NCBI GenBank assembly: GCA_013396655.1
Contig: WBMV01004889.1
Location: forward strand, 124,001 to 188,000
Reading direction: 5' to 3'
Origin: Campylorhamphus procurvoides
Taxonomy: Eukaryota; Chordata; Aves; Passeriformes; Dendrocolaptidae
Length of the DNA stretch: 64,000 bases
Part shown: piece after piece, positions 49,601 through 63,050 of the stretch
Numbering within the stretch: the stretch's first letter is position 1
How the letters are laid out: each line of letters opens with the position of its first letter
Position numbers and translations under genes: made by a program
Notes under the pieces: generated by a model
Databases searched by the model: none
The model's input: the letters and a program-made list of their open reading frames with translations, nothing else
Told to the model about the DNA's origin: nothing

Positions 49601-52600
49601 ACTTTCCAAGGTCTCTCCTCTCATACTGTGTCTTCTACAGAAGAATGTATAAAACTATTGTTGTGCTGTACAAAGACGAGCAAAAATAAAGCATATTAGG
49701 TATAAACACCTGGTCATTAGAAAAACTGCTGTTACAGCTAAGTTGGGAAATGGCAGGCAGCTCAAGAGAAGTTGGGGAAAAATATGCTTGACAACTGCTG
49801 TCCTGAGACCTTGCAAACAACACTGCTGCTAGCATGGCAGTGCAGTATGGACTGGGGGTCAGGGCTACACTACACCAGCTATGAAATGATGTATGTTGTC
49901 TTTCTTAGTAATGTGATTCCAGTTAGCGACATCACTCTTGGAAACACTTTGGAGCTGCTTCAGCTAGTTTTTTATATGTTATGTCATTTCTATGGTACCA
50001 TATTTTGTCTCCTTGAAGGATTTATGGTCCCAGTTCCTGACTTTTTAATGAGAAGGCTGACAGCAGGTTTCAGTCATTCCCACTGTGGATGGGCCATCAT
50101 CACTCACACTTCAAGTCGTGGTACTTCATCTACCCTGAATTGTACCCATGCTGGAACATGGAGGTAGTTCAGGAAATATGAAAAGCAGCCTCCTCTCTGA
50201 TGGGTTACTCTGAAGGTTTGCTTTAGTTTTTAAAGACAGCTATTTGCTTACTTTTGTCATGGTATGTTAAATTAATACAAGTTTCAAGAAATGATTGGTC
50301 ATGAAGGATGCAGTTAAGCATAGTATCCAGACAAAAACAAAAGATGAGACACAGGGTTAGACACCAGGTCCCACATTTACCATAATTTGGTAATTGCTTT
50401 GGTTTACTCTCTCTGGTTGCCCCCAGTCTATGCCTTATACTGAGAGTTCAAACATATTCCTCTAGCGTAGAAAGGAAAGAGTCTAAGAACTTGTGCCAAA
50501 ACCCCCAGGGCTTGGGAGGAAACTAATCTTTTAGTTCATCAGTCAAGTCCTTTTGATGTAGTTGTTCCTCCATTAGCTACCATCAGTGCTGCTACAGGAA
50601 TAAATCACACCATGTAAAACTACGTCCAGAAAGTAAATGTTAAATGACTTTTTGTGGGTTTTATTTTCTCTGTTATTGTGTAAATATATAGTTATACATG
50701 AGTATATGTAGCTATAGAGAATAAAATGCATAGCATCTTTTTGCAAGCCACAGCTGACAGCAGGTTCCCTAGGATAAGTTCACTCTCATGACCTAATAAC
50801 AGGGCATGGTTTTGTTCTGTCTCTGCAAACATACACCAAATATTGATGCAGGTATATTCCTATTGGATCCAGCCTAAGAATGAACTTAAACATTTGAGTA
50901 ACCCCATTCTTTCTCTCATGTTCCTGGTTTCAGTCCCCAGGGCCTCATCCTAGTGAGGGCTGTATGTCAGAGAGCCAGGCAGCTTAGTGGGTTCTTATCA
51001 TAAAACTGTTCTGTGTGGGAAGCAGTGGAGACATACATCCCAATTTCATGTCCATAGAGAGAGTTGGGGACCTTTTGCTTCAGGCAGAGGAAACAAAGTC
51101 TTGTTGGGGATCTGCATGCAAGTTGCAGTCCTAGTCTGAAAACTAACTTTGCAAGCAAAGCTTCAAATGAAGCATTTCTTCTGGTTGTGAACAAAAAACT
51201 AAGTGACAAGGAAAACTACTGTCCCTGTGATGCTCAGCCAGACTCCTCACTTTAGTGCTCTTTTCTGGCTGTATGATTTTAGCACAGTATTTACAAGAAA
51301 GTGGCTTTTACCTGCTTTCAGTGCGATTAACAAACAGCCTTTTTAGCAAATCTAGTATGCAGTGCTAGTGTACATCCAGTGCCTGTCTCTGAGTGTCTGT
51401 CTTCCTAGAGCTGACAGTTAAAATTAAAAATGCCCAATTTATGATTTGATGTTAACAGGAATGATGTGGAGTGCGTTCAGAGAAGGATTGTATTTTTTTG
51501 TATAAAACAAAGACTTTCTTCTAGTCAGGTATGAGAACAGTGCTGTATGAGAATAGTCCTGGACTTTAGATCTTAAAGATAACTCCTTGACAGGAAACGT
51601 AAAATAATGATAACACATAATATTCTTCTCTTGCTGCCTCTTTCTCATGTATTGATTTGCTCTATACTGTGGGTGTGATAGACCACTGTGCTTACCCTCT
51701 ATTCCTCTGAGCACTTTGAAGAAACTACTACATTTGTCAAATGACAAAAAGAATCATCTTAAGAGAGTCAATTGAGAGACATCAAATGCCACTGGAAAAT
51801 CTGCTGTCCCAGGTGAGCTGTTACTTGAAGATTATGCAGCTTTCGAGTCATCTGTGGTTTGCCTTTGAAAAGTTCTGCTGAACTCAGTCTGGATTTGAGA
51901 ACTGAACACTGGATTTTTTTTGCTTGTTTTCTTGGCTTCCTTCCCTCCTTATCTCTTGGGAAGAATAGATAAAAAAGCAGTGTGGTTAAAGGGATTGTAG
52001 GCCTCATGGTACTTGTCCCATGGCAGCTATGAGATAACATTGCCTAATTAAAGGTTATTTGTTTGAACACATTTTATAAAAATAATTTAAAAAAAAACAC
52101 AAAAAGGAATCTCTAAATTGGTCTATTTTTCACATAAAATATTCTGATCATACAAGCATTAAAAAAATGATGCTACATTTAGGGTATGAGTGTTTTTTGC
52201 AGTTTGTCTAACTCAGGGGTTTTCAGATAGGCATTAGGAATCTGAAGTCGGCTGCTGTAATCTCTTATCCAAATGCAATATAGACACTAAAAACACTTGA
52301 AATAATTATACATATTGGCCAAACACCAAGTTTGCCAGGAATGAGACAGAGGTTGACCAGTTTGAACGATATGGACTTTCTACCTCCCAAACCTGAAATA
52401 TAGAAATCAGTGTTTGCTTTAAAGTAGTAATAAATTTAGGAATTGTAGGTTCAGAATAGGAGGTATTTGTACTTTACAGCCAAGTTGTTTGCTAAATGCT
52501 CTTAAGGAATTGCCTTCCCTAGTCCATGGAAACAGTGGTCAAAAGGAGTGCAATTACAAGCATGTCTTTCAGGATCTTGAGCCTAAGCCCAGCATTCGGT

Positions 52601-55600
52601 TTCCAAGGAGAAATCTTGCATTAAGCATTGTTGCAATAGATCAAGGGGCAGAGGGTAAATAAACATCTGCTGTTCAGAGGAATTTGCATCACAAAACTGT
52701 ATAGTATGGTGCTTCTTCAGAGGACAAAGTTCTTGTTCTCAGAAACAAATTTATAATAGTGTGAACAAAGACATCTGCTTGTTTCTGCCGTATTTAAGGA
52801 ACAGAAAATTACTGTTTGGTCAAGTTATCATTTTGTGATACATAATACCATTCTTTCCATCTTGATTTCCAAATCTGTCTTGTCTTGAGGGAAAAAGAAA
52901 TTATTTGACTTTCCCTAGATATATTTAATGTCTAATTGCTGTCTTAACAGTGGAAATTTTCCTTATCGACTAGATTTGCAGTGGTAGCATAGTTCTAAAA
53001 ATTACTTAGCATGTTCATTTTTAGACTACCTCATTCCATCTTTCTGTCACATTATGCTCTTTTTCAAATTATTCCACTGTTTTCCAAGAAGAAGCTTGAC
53101 AGAATTGCTATTAAGAATCACAGATGAAAACATAGTGCCTCACGTAATTTCTACCTTTTGCTGTACAGCGATAAAAAGACAGGACATTGTTTCATATTTT
53201 ATTTGTCTTTGTACCCTCACAAGTGTATATTAAGCTGATTTCTGTAATTCTTACGAAATCAGTTCTCTTATGTCCATTGTGCTGTTTGCTCACAAGCCAT
53301 GCTGCATCACTCGTACCATTCTGCCCCATTGGGTCTCCGGCGTCCCCACGTGCTCTGTGACAGAAGGCCAGTTAATGGAGTTTCTCCACCCTAGAGTTTC
53401 CAGAGTGGTAAACACTCTCTCTTCAAGAGCCCTATTCCATTGCTGGGGCTCCTTTGTGCTTTGTCTCTTTGAACACGTGAGAGTTGAAGTAGATGGATTT
53501 TGCACAGCTTTTCTAAAATGTTTGCTTTCTTTCCAGCTCTTTGATGAAGTGGAAATTAAAGAGTACACGATCCTGCCATCTCTCACTGTTTGCAGGTGTT
53601 CTGCAGAGTGTGGTTTGATGTCTTCTCACACTCATTATTTTTCCCAACTCTGTTCACCCCATTATGTATCACTTCAGATGATCAGACTTCTCCTCTAAAT
53701 CATGGAGTCTCTTCTCTGCCTTGCTGTTAACTGCATCTTTGGCTGATCTTTCAATTATCCATTTTTACCTGTCCTCAGTTTCATAGCCCATGAGTTTTTT
53801 GGTGACATCTGTAGTGTAGTGACATTTGTCTATCTGTTGCTTATCAGACTTTCTATTAAGGTCACTACATTTCAGGGATGTTAGTTTTGTATAGGGTTTC
53901 ACCACTGTTCTCTGGACAATATCTGTTTGGTTTACTAAGGATTTCTGACCACAGTTTATATAAGAATCAGATGCTTGGACATATCTCAAGTCTTGCAAAA
54001 GTTGTCAGCCAGAAAATGCTCACACAAGTATGGTCAGTAGTTGTGTGGATTTTTTTGAGTCTGTTTTTAATAGAAAAACTGAAATCACTTCCACTACAGG
54101 AAAGTGCATCAACCCCCTTGTGATGTTCTTTGCAAAGCTGGTAATACTATTCTCTTTTATCTTTTCAGCTGTATTTTTGATCCATTTTCTGTTCTTCTCT
54201 AGGGGTTTACACAAAAGTTCCCTAATATCAAACATCAAAGCTTCCATTTATATTTCTTTCTTTTCTACAGTAAATTATGTCTTGCTACTTAGTAGATAAA
54301 TTGATCAGAAATTACCACTAAATTAAGTTACAAGTTTGTGATTTAGAATTTTTCTTTTAGCACACCTCTTCTGTTCTTAGTATTCTTTACTTAAAATTTC
54401 TTTTGCTAATATTAATTCTCCAAAGTTAACCAATTGAATTGCTCCTGTCTTCATCTAGTTCTCTTTTTTTTTTTTTCCTGAAGCTTGTCTATAACAGCAT
54501 TGGTTATGTTTGGTTTTGTTATATATATCCTCTGTATTTGGTATTTAATTGCTGAGTAGTATAATCTCTATGTTCTATTTAGCCTAATGATTGCAGTTCT
54601 TACTTAATCCTGCTTCATGTATGCCAAGTTGTGAGTTCTCCCAAAAGGAATGTGAGACAAGGATTCAGTGAAGCGAAGAGTTTAGAACATATAGAAGGTA
54701 GGAATTCACTGATGGTCCAGAAATGAAGCAAATAAAGATTTCATGAGTCACAATGCACCAGCAAACATAGAAATGCTCAAACGTTACTTTGAAATTTAAT
54801 TTGATACACTTCTGTTACTGCCATACTGATTATTTGTTTCTTATAACATGTCACATTTCTCTAAACTATTGGCTTTCAGTGTGAGGGCAATCTCTAACTA
54901 GCATCTCAAACTGTCCCTCCAGGAAAGAGTGCAGCAATTGGAGTCATCTCTGCCAAACTGAAAAGCTGCCAGCTATGAAGCTTTTCTTTTTGTTCCTCAG
55001 ATAGCTTTTTTGTTCCATATTCTACTGTACCTTCTTTGATTGAAATCCCTTGGTAAATACTCTTGAAAAATCTAAATATAACTATATCCTCTGAATTTGC
55101 CTTTATCTTGGTGATAATGCCTTCAAAGGACTCTTGTAAGTAAGATAAATACTCTTTCCACAGTACAAATTAATACGGAATAACACTTCAGTTGTGCATG
55201 GATCTGAAGGAATTATGACAAATGTGACAAATTTTACCATGTTGGCTTAATACCACCTCTTTATATTCTGCTTTTCAAATAAAACATCATTGCTTTCACT
55301 AGAGTCCATTTTTTTTTTTCAAAATTCTCACTCAAACTACAGAATCTTTTGGGGATTTTCAGGTGAAGAGGGGTTAAGCCCTTTTTGAATGCTTCTTGAA
55401 CTTATTCACCTATCAAAGAATAATAAATTGATTCCTAAAATGTAGTGCTAGCACAATGAAAAAGGGATGCATAATATATACTTTTCCAAATATAATACAA
55501 ACATTTATTATTATTAAAAAGTCACATAAATCCTTTCATATTTTTGAAAATTTGTGCTTGCTTTCATCAGTAAACATACTCTAGCTATTTACAAAAAAAA

Positions 55601-58600
55601 GTACAGAAATTTCATGTACAGAAAATTCAGCTGAAAGTAGCTGAAAACTGTTGCAGAAGTATTACATGTGGCTTGTCCTGTTCCTGTTCTCCCCCAGCAT
55701 TTTCTGGGAACTGAATAGGTGGTCAGGTGGGCCCTTGGGCTGAACCAAGTCACCAACTTACCTTTAGTATTTCAGTCTCACACTTGTGACATTGATATAT
55801 CCATTTATTCCATCAAGAATGTCCAAATACAATTTCATGCTGAGTGATCACTCTTACAAAGCTGGTATTCTTTATGCAAAAAATGTTATGCAAATAATTT
55901 CTGCACATAACATGTTTTCTGTGTGTGGAAAATGTATGTAGAACAGGTCTTAAAGAATTCCAATTTAGATGTTGAATTAGTGTGATACATGAAAATTTAT
56001 TATGCAAACAGCTCATATTAAAACATATTACTATTCCCATTTTTTAGAAATAATTTTTTTTAATAGATTTGCATTCTGCTCATCTTGCAGTCTTCTGGAG
56101 AGTCCAGTTAACACGCAACACCAAGACCTCTGAGATGCGAAAACTGAAAGAGCATCTCATATTCTCACTTTCTGAGTTTCCTAAAACCAGAAAATGCAGA
56201 GTTCAGGTGTTTGTATCACTCAGGAAATGCTATGCATGTATTCTGTATGGTTGCCCTGCATGGGACTACAGAGAGGTGGTAGGGTGTCACCAAAACATAT
56301 CCAGGATGCATCATCTCTCAAAAAGCAGGTGTTCACACATGCAGTGACCTTTTTTTCCCACATGCTTCTAAGGGTAATTACAAATCATTTTGAAACGGGG
56401 GTTGCAGTTTATTTCTGTTGTTTCTTTATGCTGCTACATCAGGGGACCTGCTGAATCTGAGCATTAACTTCAAATGTCAGTCACTAACCTTTTGAACAGT
56501 AATTCAGTGAGCCCTACCATTCAATGACAGGAATATATAATTAAGTGCCTAAATTTCATGCACCTTTTTCCTAGAGGGCTTTTTCATTAGAACCACAAAC
56601 AGCTAGCTCTTCATTCTGGAGGCAGCAGAGCCACAGGAGCAAATGTATTTCACTGTTTGCTTTCATGTTTTCTGACAAACAGGGCTAGAATGAGAATGAA
56701 AATACTCCACGCACACAGTCAGCTTTTGGCTTTATATTGTGCAAAATAGAAACTTATCCTCAGAAAAAGTCACATTGTGTCTCACAGGGACAGTCTACCT
56801 AATTGAAAACCCATTTAGTGTTAGCAGGAAACTAGAAAAGGTCAAAAATTATACTTATAAATGAGTTACTCTGTAAAATCAGAGACAATTTTGAATTTGA
56901 CTAACCAAAGCTGAAGCACTGCAGGTTTCAGCATAGCTGGCCTCTTCCTTTCTCTAAGGAACATGTGGAGGGTCATACTAAGGGGTCAGTTCTGTTGTTT
57001 CTGTGCCCAGAGAACTGTAGGGGAAAAGGCCACATGCAAAAAGGGGGCTCTAAAAGGTGCCACACTTCAGGACAGTCTTCCATCTCTGGAGAAAACTAGA
57101 TTACCTGGATGATGAGCATACTGTTGCTTCTTTTTGAACCACAAGGATCACCCCCATGCCCCTGAGGTACAGATTGCAGTCTCTCATTCCCCATCTTATA
57201 TATAGCTCTGATGTTTGCAAAGTGTTTCTTTTGTCAGCAAGCAACAGACACATTAAAGATTGTGAAAATACTGTCAAAAAATTAATTGCCAGACCTAATT
57301 TGAAGTAAATATTTGTGATCCCTGTCACCTCTGTGTGACAGCTGATGCATCCATCCCCTGGGTATTGTGGGTGAGAATCACAGCGCTCCCCACGCCGCAG
57401 CCTCCACTGTCTGCCGGGCTGGCACCGATCTTTATGCAGCATCCTGTGGGCTCTCCCATGACCAGCTGCTGCACAGCTTCAAGAAGCAGTTGTTTCACTA
57501 AAGCTCTGTGGACTACATACCAAGAAATTAAAGCAAGACAAACCTCCAACAGATGTTTGTCAAAGAGCTGAAGCTGAGGTGAGGGGGCACCAAGTACTGA
57601 ATCCTGCTTGCTTTAGACACATTGAATAGTAGGTTTCTTGAAGGAGGAATTGTTCTTGGTATTTTTAAAAGGGTTCTTTCAAGAAAAAACCCTATCTTTA
57701 AAATACTGTTGGAGTGTGTATAGAAATTGATTTTGTGTTTTCCTTTCTGACAACATGAGAAAACCTACTTCAGGTTTTGGGGCAGTTTTTAAATAATTAA
57801 GGAACCATTGATTTTCCCCCAGGGAATCTGAATTTGTGTGCACAGGCTAGAGTGTCACTGAAATACAAGTTTTCCCTTTGTCATTTCACAGACAGAGGCA
57901 CATGGAAGAAGAGATACAGTAAAAAAAAAAATGTTCTGTGAAATACTGCACAGGGCAGACTCAAAAAATCAGATCTAGCAAAGAGCTGCCTAAGGTGCAG
58001 TTACAGAAACTTCTGTGCTCTGTAAGAGGCATTTGACTGTCCAGGAAGAATTAACACATTTAAGATTAAGTTACTTTGGTTAGGTTTTAATGCAAAATTT
58101 TAGCATTATTTAGCATTGGAATAATGCCCAAGTCTGCCAGCAATAAGTGTGTCCTCCTCCTGTTGTTGTTACATACCTATTTTCATGTAACTCTCCATTT
58201 GTTTGACCCACATTTAGTGCACAACAAAACGCAAATGCATGGCTAGCTCTTGCTGGTTTTATCACAGTGAGCATTCAGGGAACCATTAGTATTTTTCCCT
58301 CTAACATAGAGAAATTGGTCTGTGTATTAAAAATTTGTTCTCCTAATACCTTTATCCTGCATGCTGATTTTAGAATTGTTAATGTGCTGATTGTTACTAT
58401 ATTTCACGTCTTAGTGAAAAGTTTCCTTGTAAATATAAGTATCAACTACAGGTTTTAACTTCATTTTGAAACCAGTTGACAGTTCAGAGCAAGACATTGA
58501 TTTTTTTATTGCCTTTGACACTGGCTGTGTGAAATACCAGGTTCAGGAGCTCGTGTTTGCTATCTACAGTATAGTTAGCAGGGGCTTTGCAAAAGGACAT

Positions 58601-58689
58601 TCAGATGCTGAACCACAAATATTTCCACACATCTTTTAACTCATGAATAATGATGAAGCTCATCTTCTGTGATTGTAATTTTATTACAG
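46694..58689. other. Intergenic stretch, no gene recognised
   Basis: About 12 kb of mostly AT-rich DNA. Open frames reach 142 codons (53270-53698, plus) without recognisable features. A T-run is at about 54464-54476. The only compositional exception is a CpG-bearing, GC-richer patch near 57340-57440. I see no tRNA, repeat family or gene end. Confidence 0.5.
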
Positions 58690-58752
58690 CGATTGGATCG
58701 ACTCAAGATTAACCTTCTTGGATTTGGCAATAGCCTCTTACACTGTGATACT
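58690..58752 (+). other. Candidate internal exon of an unknown transcript
   Basis: TTTTATTACAG precedes 58690 and the donor ACT|GTAAGT follows 58752. The 63-nt interval is open in two of three frames (RLDRLKINLLGFGNSLLHCDT in frame 1). The splice-site pairing is good, but no partner exon was identified nearby. Low confidence. Confidence 0.15.
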
Positions 58753-60700
58753 GTAAGTCATGCTTTTGACAAGAGGACATTGCTATTCTGAAGGTTTGTT
58801 TATATTTATGTTTTTCCATTGGAATAGCTCGCAAACAATTGTTCAGACAGTGCTTTTCTACCATTTTTTATTCAGAACAAAAGACCTAGCTTTTCTTTAA
58901 TTATATCGTTCTCATATTCCCTTAAGTGTCAAAAAGATAGAACCACTTTTATTTCAGATGGCTGAAAATTCCACCCCCACATACATCTTCAAATATTAAA
59001 GACAGGGGAAGAGTGTGTGTGAACTAAAAAAATGGCTTTGCTTTGGACAGAGACCTGGCCTCTAGACTACAGATTTCATTCCTAAAAGAAAGGGATCAGA
59101 ATGTTAATGTATATAAAACCGGGAAAATAATGTGTTGTTATAGCTCCTATAATTCAACTTGCCCAACATTTCTGTGTTGTGGTAGAAGAAATAGAATGTC
59201 AGAGAGCAGTAAATAAAGCTGTATGTTAGTACAAGTCTAAACTGTAAGGCATGACATGAGTAATGCTTTTAGTTAAACAGGCTGGGATAAAAACTTGGTG
59301 CTGTCAGTCTTCATGCTTCAGGATGCACAGTGATTACCCAAAAAGGCTGGGACAAAAGGTGTCCCCCCACTCTCCATTCTTTCTCCTTTCATGGCGAGTT
59401 TGTTGACTCAAGGAGCATCTTGACTGTTTGCATTCTGATTTGCTTTGTCCTGTTGTTGACTCTTGCTGAAGATTGCATTAAATATTGGTTTAACCTGATA
59501 AAATAATTCCTGGTCATGTTAACAGCAAATAGGAGTGAGGAATTATGTGGCCACATGTGAACTGATTAGCATTTTGTTTGTTTTCTGATTTCCTTGAAAA
59601 GAGGTGTGTCAGATCTGTCTTAGTAAGATTAACTTATCATTAACCCGAGTGCTATCAAGAAGATAAAGGCGTGGCAGCCAATAAACTGTTAATTGAAAAC
59701 TTTTCTTCTATAACAGTCACTTAGGAGAAAATAAAAGCATCCTCTTTCACTCACATTTTTCTACAAAAACTGCAAGCAGGGTGTTGCACAAGAAAATGGT
59801 GCTTTAAGGATAGAGGCCTCCCTCCTGAAAGTTTGTTGCTAAAATCAGAACAGGAATGTTTGAGCACGGAGGTATGTTCATTCCCCAGAAACAATTTAAG
59901 GACTCTTCCATGTACCCCCAGCAGAGAGGTGTAAGTCACATCTGGAATCTCCTCTAAGAAACTCAAGGTGTTTTTCAAAAAGAAACATATTCTGTGAAAT
60001 GACACAGAAGGAGACATCCAGGAATTGATTTTAGATTATGGAGGCATTCAAAGTACATGTTGTTAAGGTAAAAGTACTTCCAGCCTCTCTTGTTTCCTAT
60101 ATAATTTTGCAGGTACCTCTTCCCAATCTGAAGGAAAACACCTGTTTTGTGAGCCGTGGATGTTGTTACAATTGATATGAAAAACAGTGCTCCAGAAATT
60201 ATCTGTGTGAGGAATTCCTTTAAAATACTAGAGCTGTTGTACAAGAATAAATCATATAAAAATTGAACATAATGGTGATGCTAAACCACCTGCTGCTTAA
60301 GAAAACATTTTTTAAACTAGTGTCTTACAGTACTGTACTATCACTGAGGATCAAAAGCAGTTGTGCACAAATACAAATTTACCAAGTTTCCTGTAAAGCA
60401 TGATAAAAGGCCATGCAGTGGCAGGAAAAGTAGCATGAATGGACTTTGAATGTCTTAAAGCCACTAATACTCTTAATATGGTGACTGAGCACTCTAAATC
60501 TCTGACTTGGAGTATCATTTGCCTTAATTACTTGTGGATCACGTGCTGACTTGTTCTTGAAAACATAAGGTTGGGGATGCAGTGAAAGTCGACCTTCAAA
60601 TCTGATAGATAACCTCAGCTGATATTTCTTACAGTTAGTTACACAAATATAAACAACTTAAAAAAATATCATACCCCCTAAATAGTAGGTTTCACTTTTC

Positions 60701-60705
<5 letters not shown>

Positions 60706-60742
<37 letters not shown>
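60706..60742. repeat. (TC)18 microsatellite
   Basis: A pure TC dinucleotide run immediately precedes TTTCCAGGG. Together they form a near-ideal splice-acceptor-like sequence on the plus strand, although no exon follows. Confidence 0.9.
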
Positions 60743-60746
<4 letters not shown>

Positions 60747-60750
60747 AGGG

Positions 60751-60884
60751 GGGAAAAACAAAAGACAAACAAAAAAAATAAAAACAAAACAAAACAACCA
60801 ACCAAATGAAAAAAAAATCAAAAAACCCACAAAAAAACCAAACCTAAACAAAACAAAAACCCCACCACCAGAAAAGAGAACAAC
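60751..60884. repeat. A/C-rich low-complexity tract
   Basis: About 130 bases made almost wholly of A and C on the plus strand (AAAC, AACC and CCACC words), following the TC repeat after a short run of G. Confidence 0.85.
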
Positions 60885-62850
60885 TAATATAGTATATAAG
60901 AGGTGAAGACATCTAATATGTCTTAACTTTCCAAAACATACATTTGATAGCCAGAGGCTAATTTGCAAAATTATAAATAAATACAGGAAAAGTAGTTTCT
61001 TGAAAATAGTGTGAATTAAACACCCCAGAATCAAGAGCGTGAAGCGTAAGAAGAAGATAAATCAGGCAAAGCTTAGAAGGTATTAACAGGTTGTGTCCAT
61101 GAATTTGTTGAAGCATTTCAGTGTAGTACAGAATGGGACTTTTAGAGTACAAAGAGTATTAAAAAAATCCTAATGTCATTTTTAATTGAAGAAAAATAAT
61201 CTGCAGCAATTTCTGGCAGCTTAGTGCAGAAAGAGGACTTTCAAATCCAGGAGCAGTTTCTGTAACAGCAGAATGGATGGATAGTAAGCTTGCAGTAGGA
61301 ATTAGCAGTCAATTTAAGAGCAAACATTCCTGAGCTGACTGGAAGCAAAATAATTCCATTAAACTAAATGTCAGTAAAGTTTTGAGTGCTTATAGCACAC
61401 AACTGTTTCTCATAAGGGACACAAAGTTTGGCACTCAGCAAGGCTCCAGGGGTGTACGTCACTTATTATCAGACCTTGGAGTTCATCCATTTCAAGGTGG
61501 TATCCCAGGAAGCTGCTTGGATTGTAGTCCTTTTGGTCAAGATGAACCATAATGGTGTTACTTTCATTTATATTGTGTTCCATGTTTTTCCTGCAACTGA
61601 GTGACTACTATATGAAAATAAAGTCACTTTTAAGAGGCAGCATGCATGATAGAGCTGGATTATAAATTAGTATCATCTGGTCCGAGTTTGCAGATCTTAC
61701 CAAAACATGTTACAAATTAAATTGCCCACTCGCTGTTTCCTTTCTGTAAGAAAGGGTTTGTGCTGCTGATATGCAAACAAAAGTTGAATCTATACACCGT
61801 ACTTAATACTGCTAAAACAACCACATTATTAGGACACCCTTTTGTATTCCAGTAAAATTTTTATTTTATTAATCAAGGATTCACCATAATACAAGTTTTA
61901 CCCACTCTGTATCATTTGATTCCGATCTGTCTTTAATTCCTGCTTAGATATTGTTCTAGTTCTCCTATAAATGATAAACAGCTATAAACTCTCTCCAAAT
62001 GGTTTTAATTATTAACTTTTCAATATTATCACATAATTCTCTCCAGGTGTGCCACCCTCACAATGCTTATCTTTTCTGATTCCATGTGAGTTTCAATTAG
62101 CTCTTATGCCACTGTCTCAGTTTGCTTAAAACACATATACACCTCTCCCACTATGATTTGCATTTCCTTGCCTAGTTCTCTGCACACAGGCTTTCTCTCA
62201 TTTTTATGTTTCAAACCATGCAAACTCCTGCATTTTGGCAGAATAAAAGTAGGTAGTAATTTTCACTACTACTCTGCACAGGCTCTTTGTGAGAACTGGG
62301 CTGGGTTCTTAAGTTCCTGGATATCTGGCAATTATACATGCACTGAGATCAGCCATTTAATCTGTCAGGTGGAATAATGTGGGATAGGTTTGATGGATAG
62401 TTTGCAGAACACATATTATCCCTGTTTCACAACTAGCTGGAATGTCTGATAAGCATTATAACATGCTTTACCTCATTCTTTTGTGTTCAGATACATAGTT
62501 TGTTCCTTTTAATACTTTTCATCATGTCTGAATGGTGGCAATAATAGCTTCAGTTTGGCTTTCTATTTGTAGGAACGTGTTGTTAAGAACTGGAGTAAGT
62601 TACATCTGTCTTGATCCTTTCCTTCCTTGGAAAGCATGACATTGCTTCCTTTCTTCATCCCTTTAATCATCAGCTGGGCCTTGTTGACATTAGCTACATC
62701 AACACACTCCAGGGAAATGCCATAGCTAAGGTTTGTCTAAACTGAATTGAGAACTTAACATGGCCAAAAGAGATGAGCAAGAGCTTTTAGTGCTCTTCAT
62801 CTTGCTGGATCCTTTTGATGCACTCACAGCTCCCTGCTCTTCAGGGGCAT

Positions 62851-63050
62851 TTTGGGTTTTTTTTTCTTACATCTTCTTTGATTCTGGGGGACTTCAGATG
62901 GGTTTCTTGGTGTTGGGTTTGCGTTGTTTTGTTGTTGTTGTTTGGAGGCTTTGGGATAGTTTCGTGTTTTTGTTTTGTTTTGGGGTGGGTTTTTTTTTGT
63001 GTGGTTTTGGGAGGTTTTTTGTTTTTTTTTTGTTTGCTTTGTTTTGTTTT
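62851..63050. repeat. G/T-rich low-complexity tract
   Basis: About 200 bases dominated by T and G on the plus strand (TTTGGG, GTTGTTGTT and GTTTTG words), the strand complement in character of the A/C tract near 60.8 kb. An open frame through it encodes a Phe/Gly/Val/Leu-rich artefact. Confidence 0.8.

Noticed and set aside
53270..53698. 142-codon plus-strand frame with a 98-codon minus-strand frame opposite
   Set aside because: Open on both strands, Cys/Leu/Ser-rich noise with no domain. An LTR origin was considered because of an AATAAA on the minus strand, but no terminal repeat structure was seen.
60678..61034. 118-codon minus-strand frame with RERERE and Phe-rich segments
   Set aside because: It is a translation of the CT repeat and the adjoining A/C tract.
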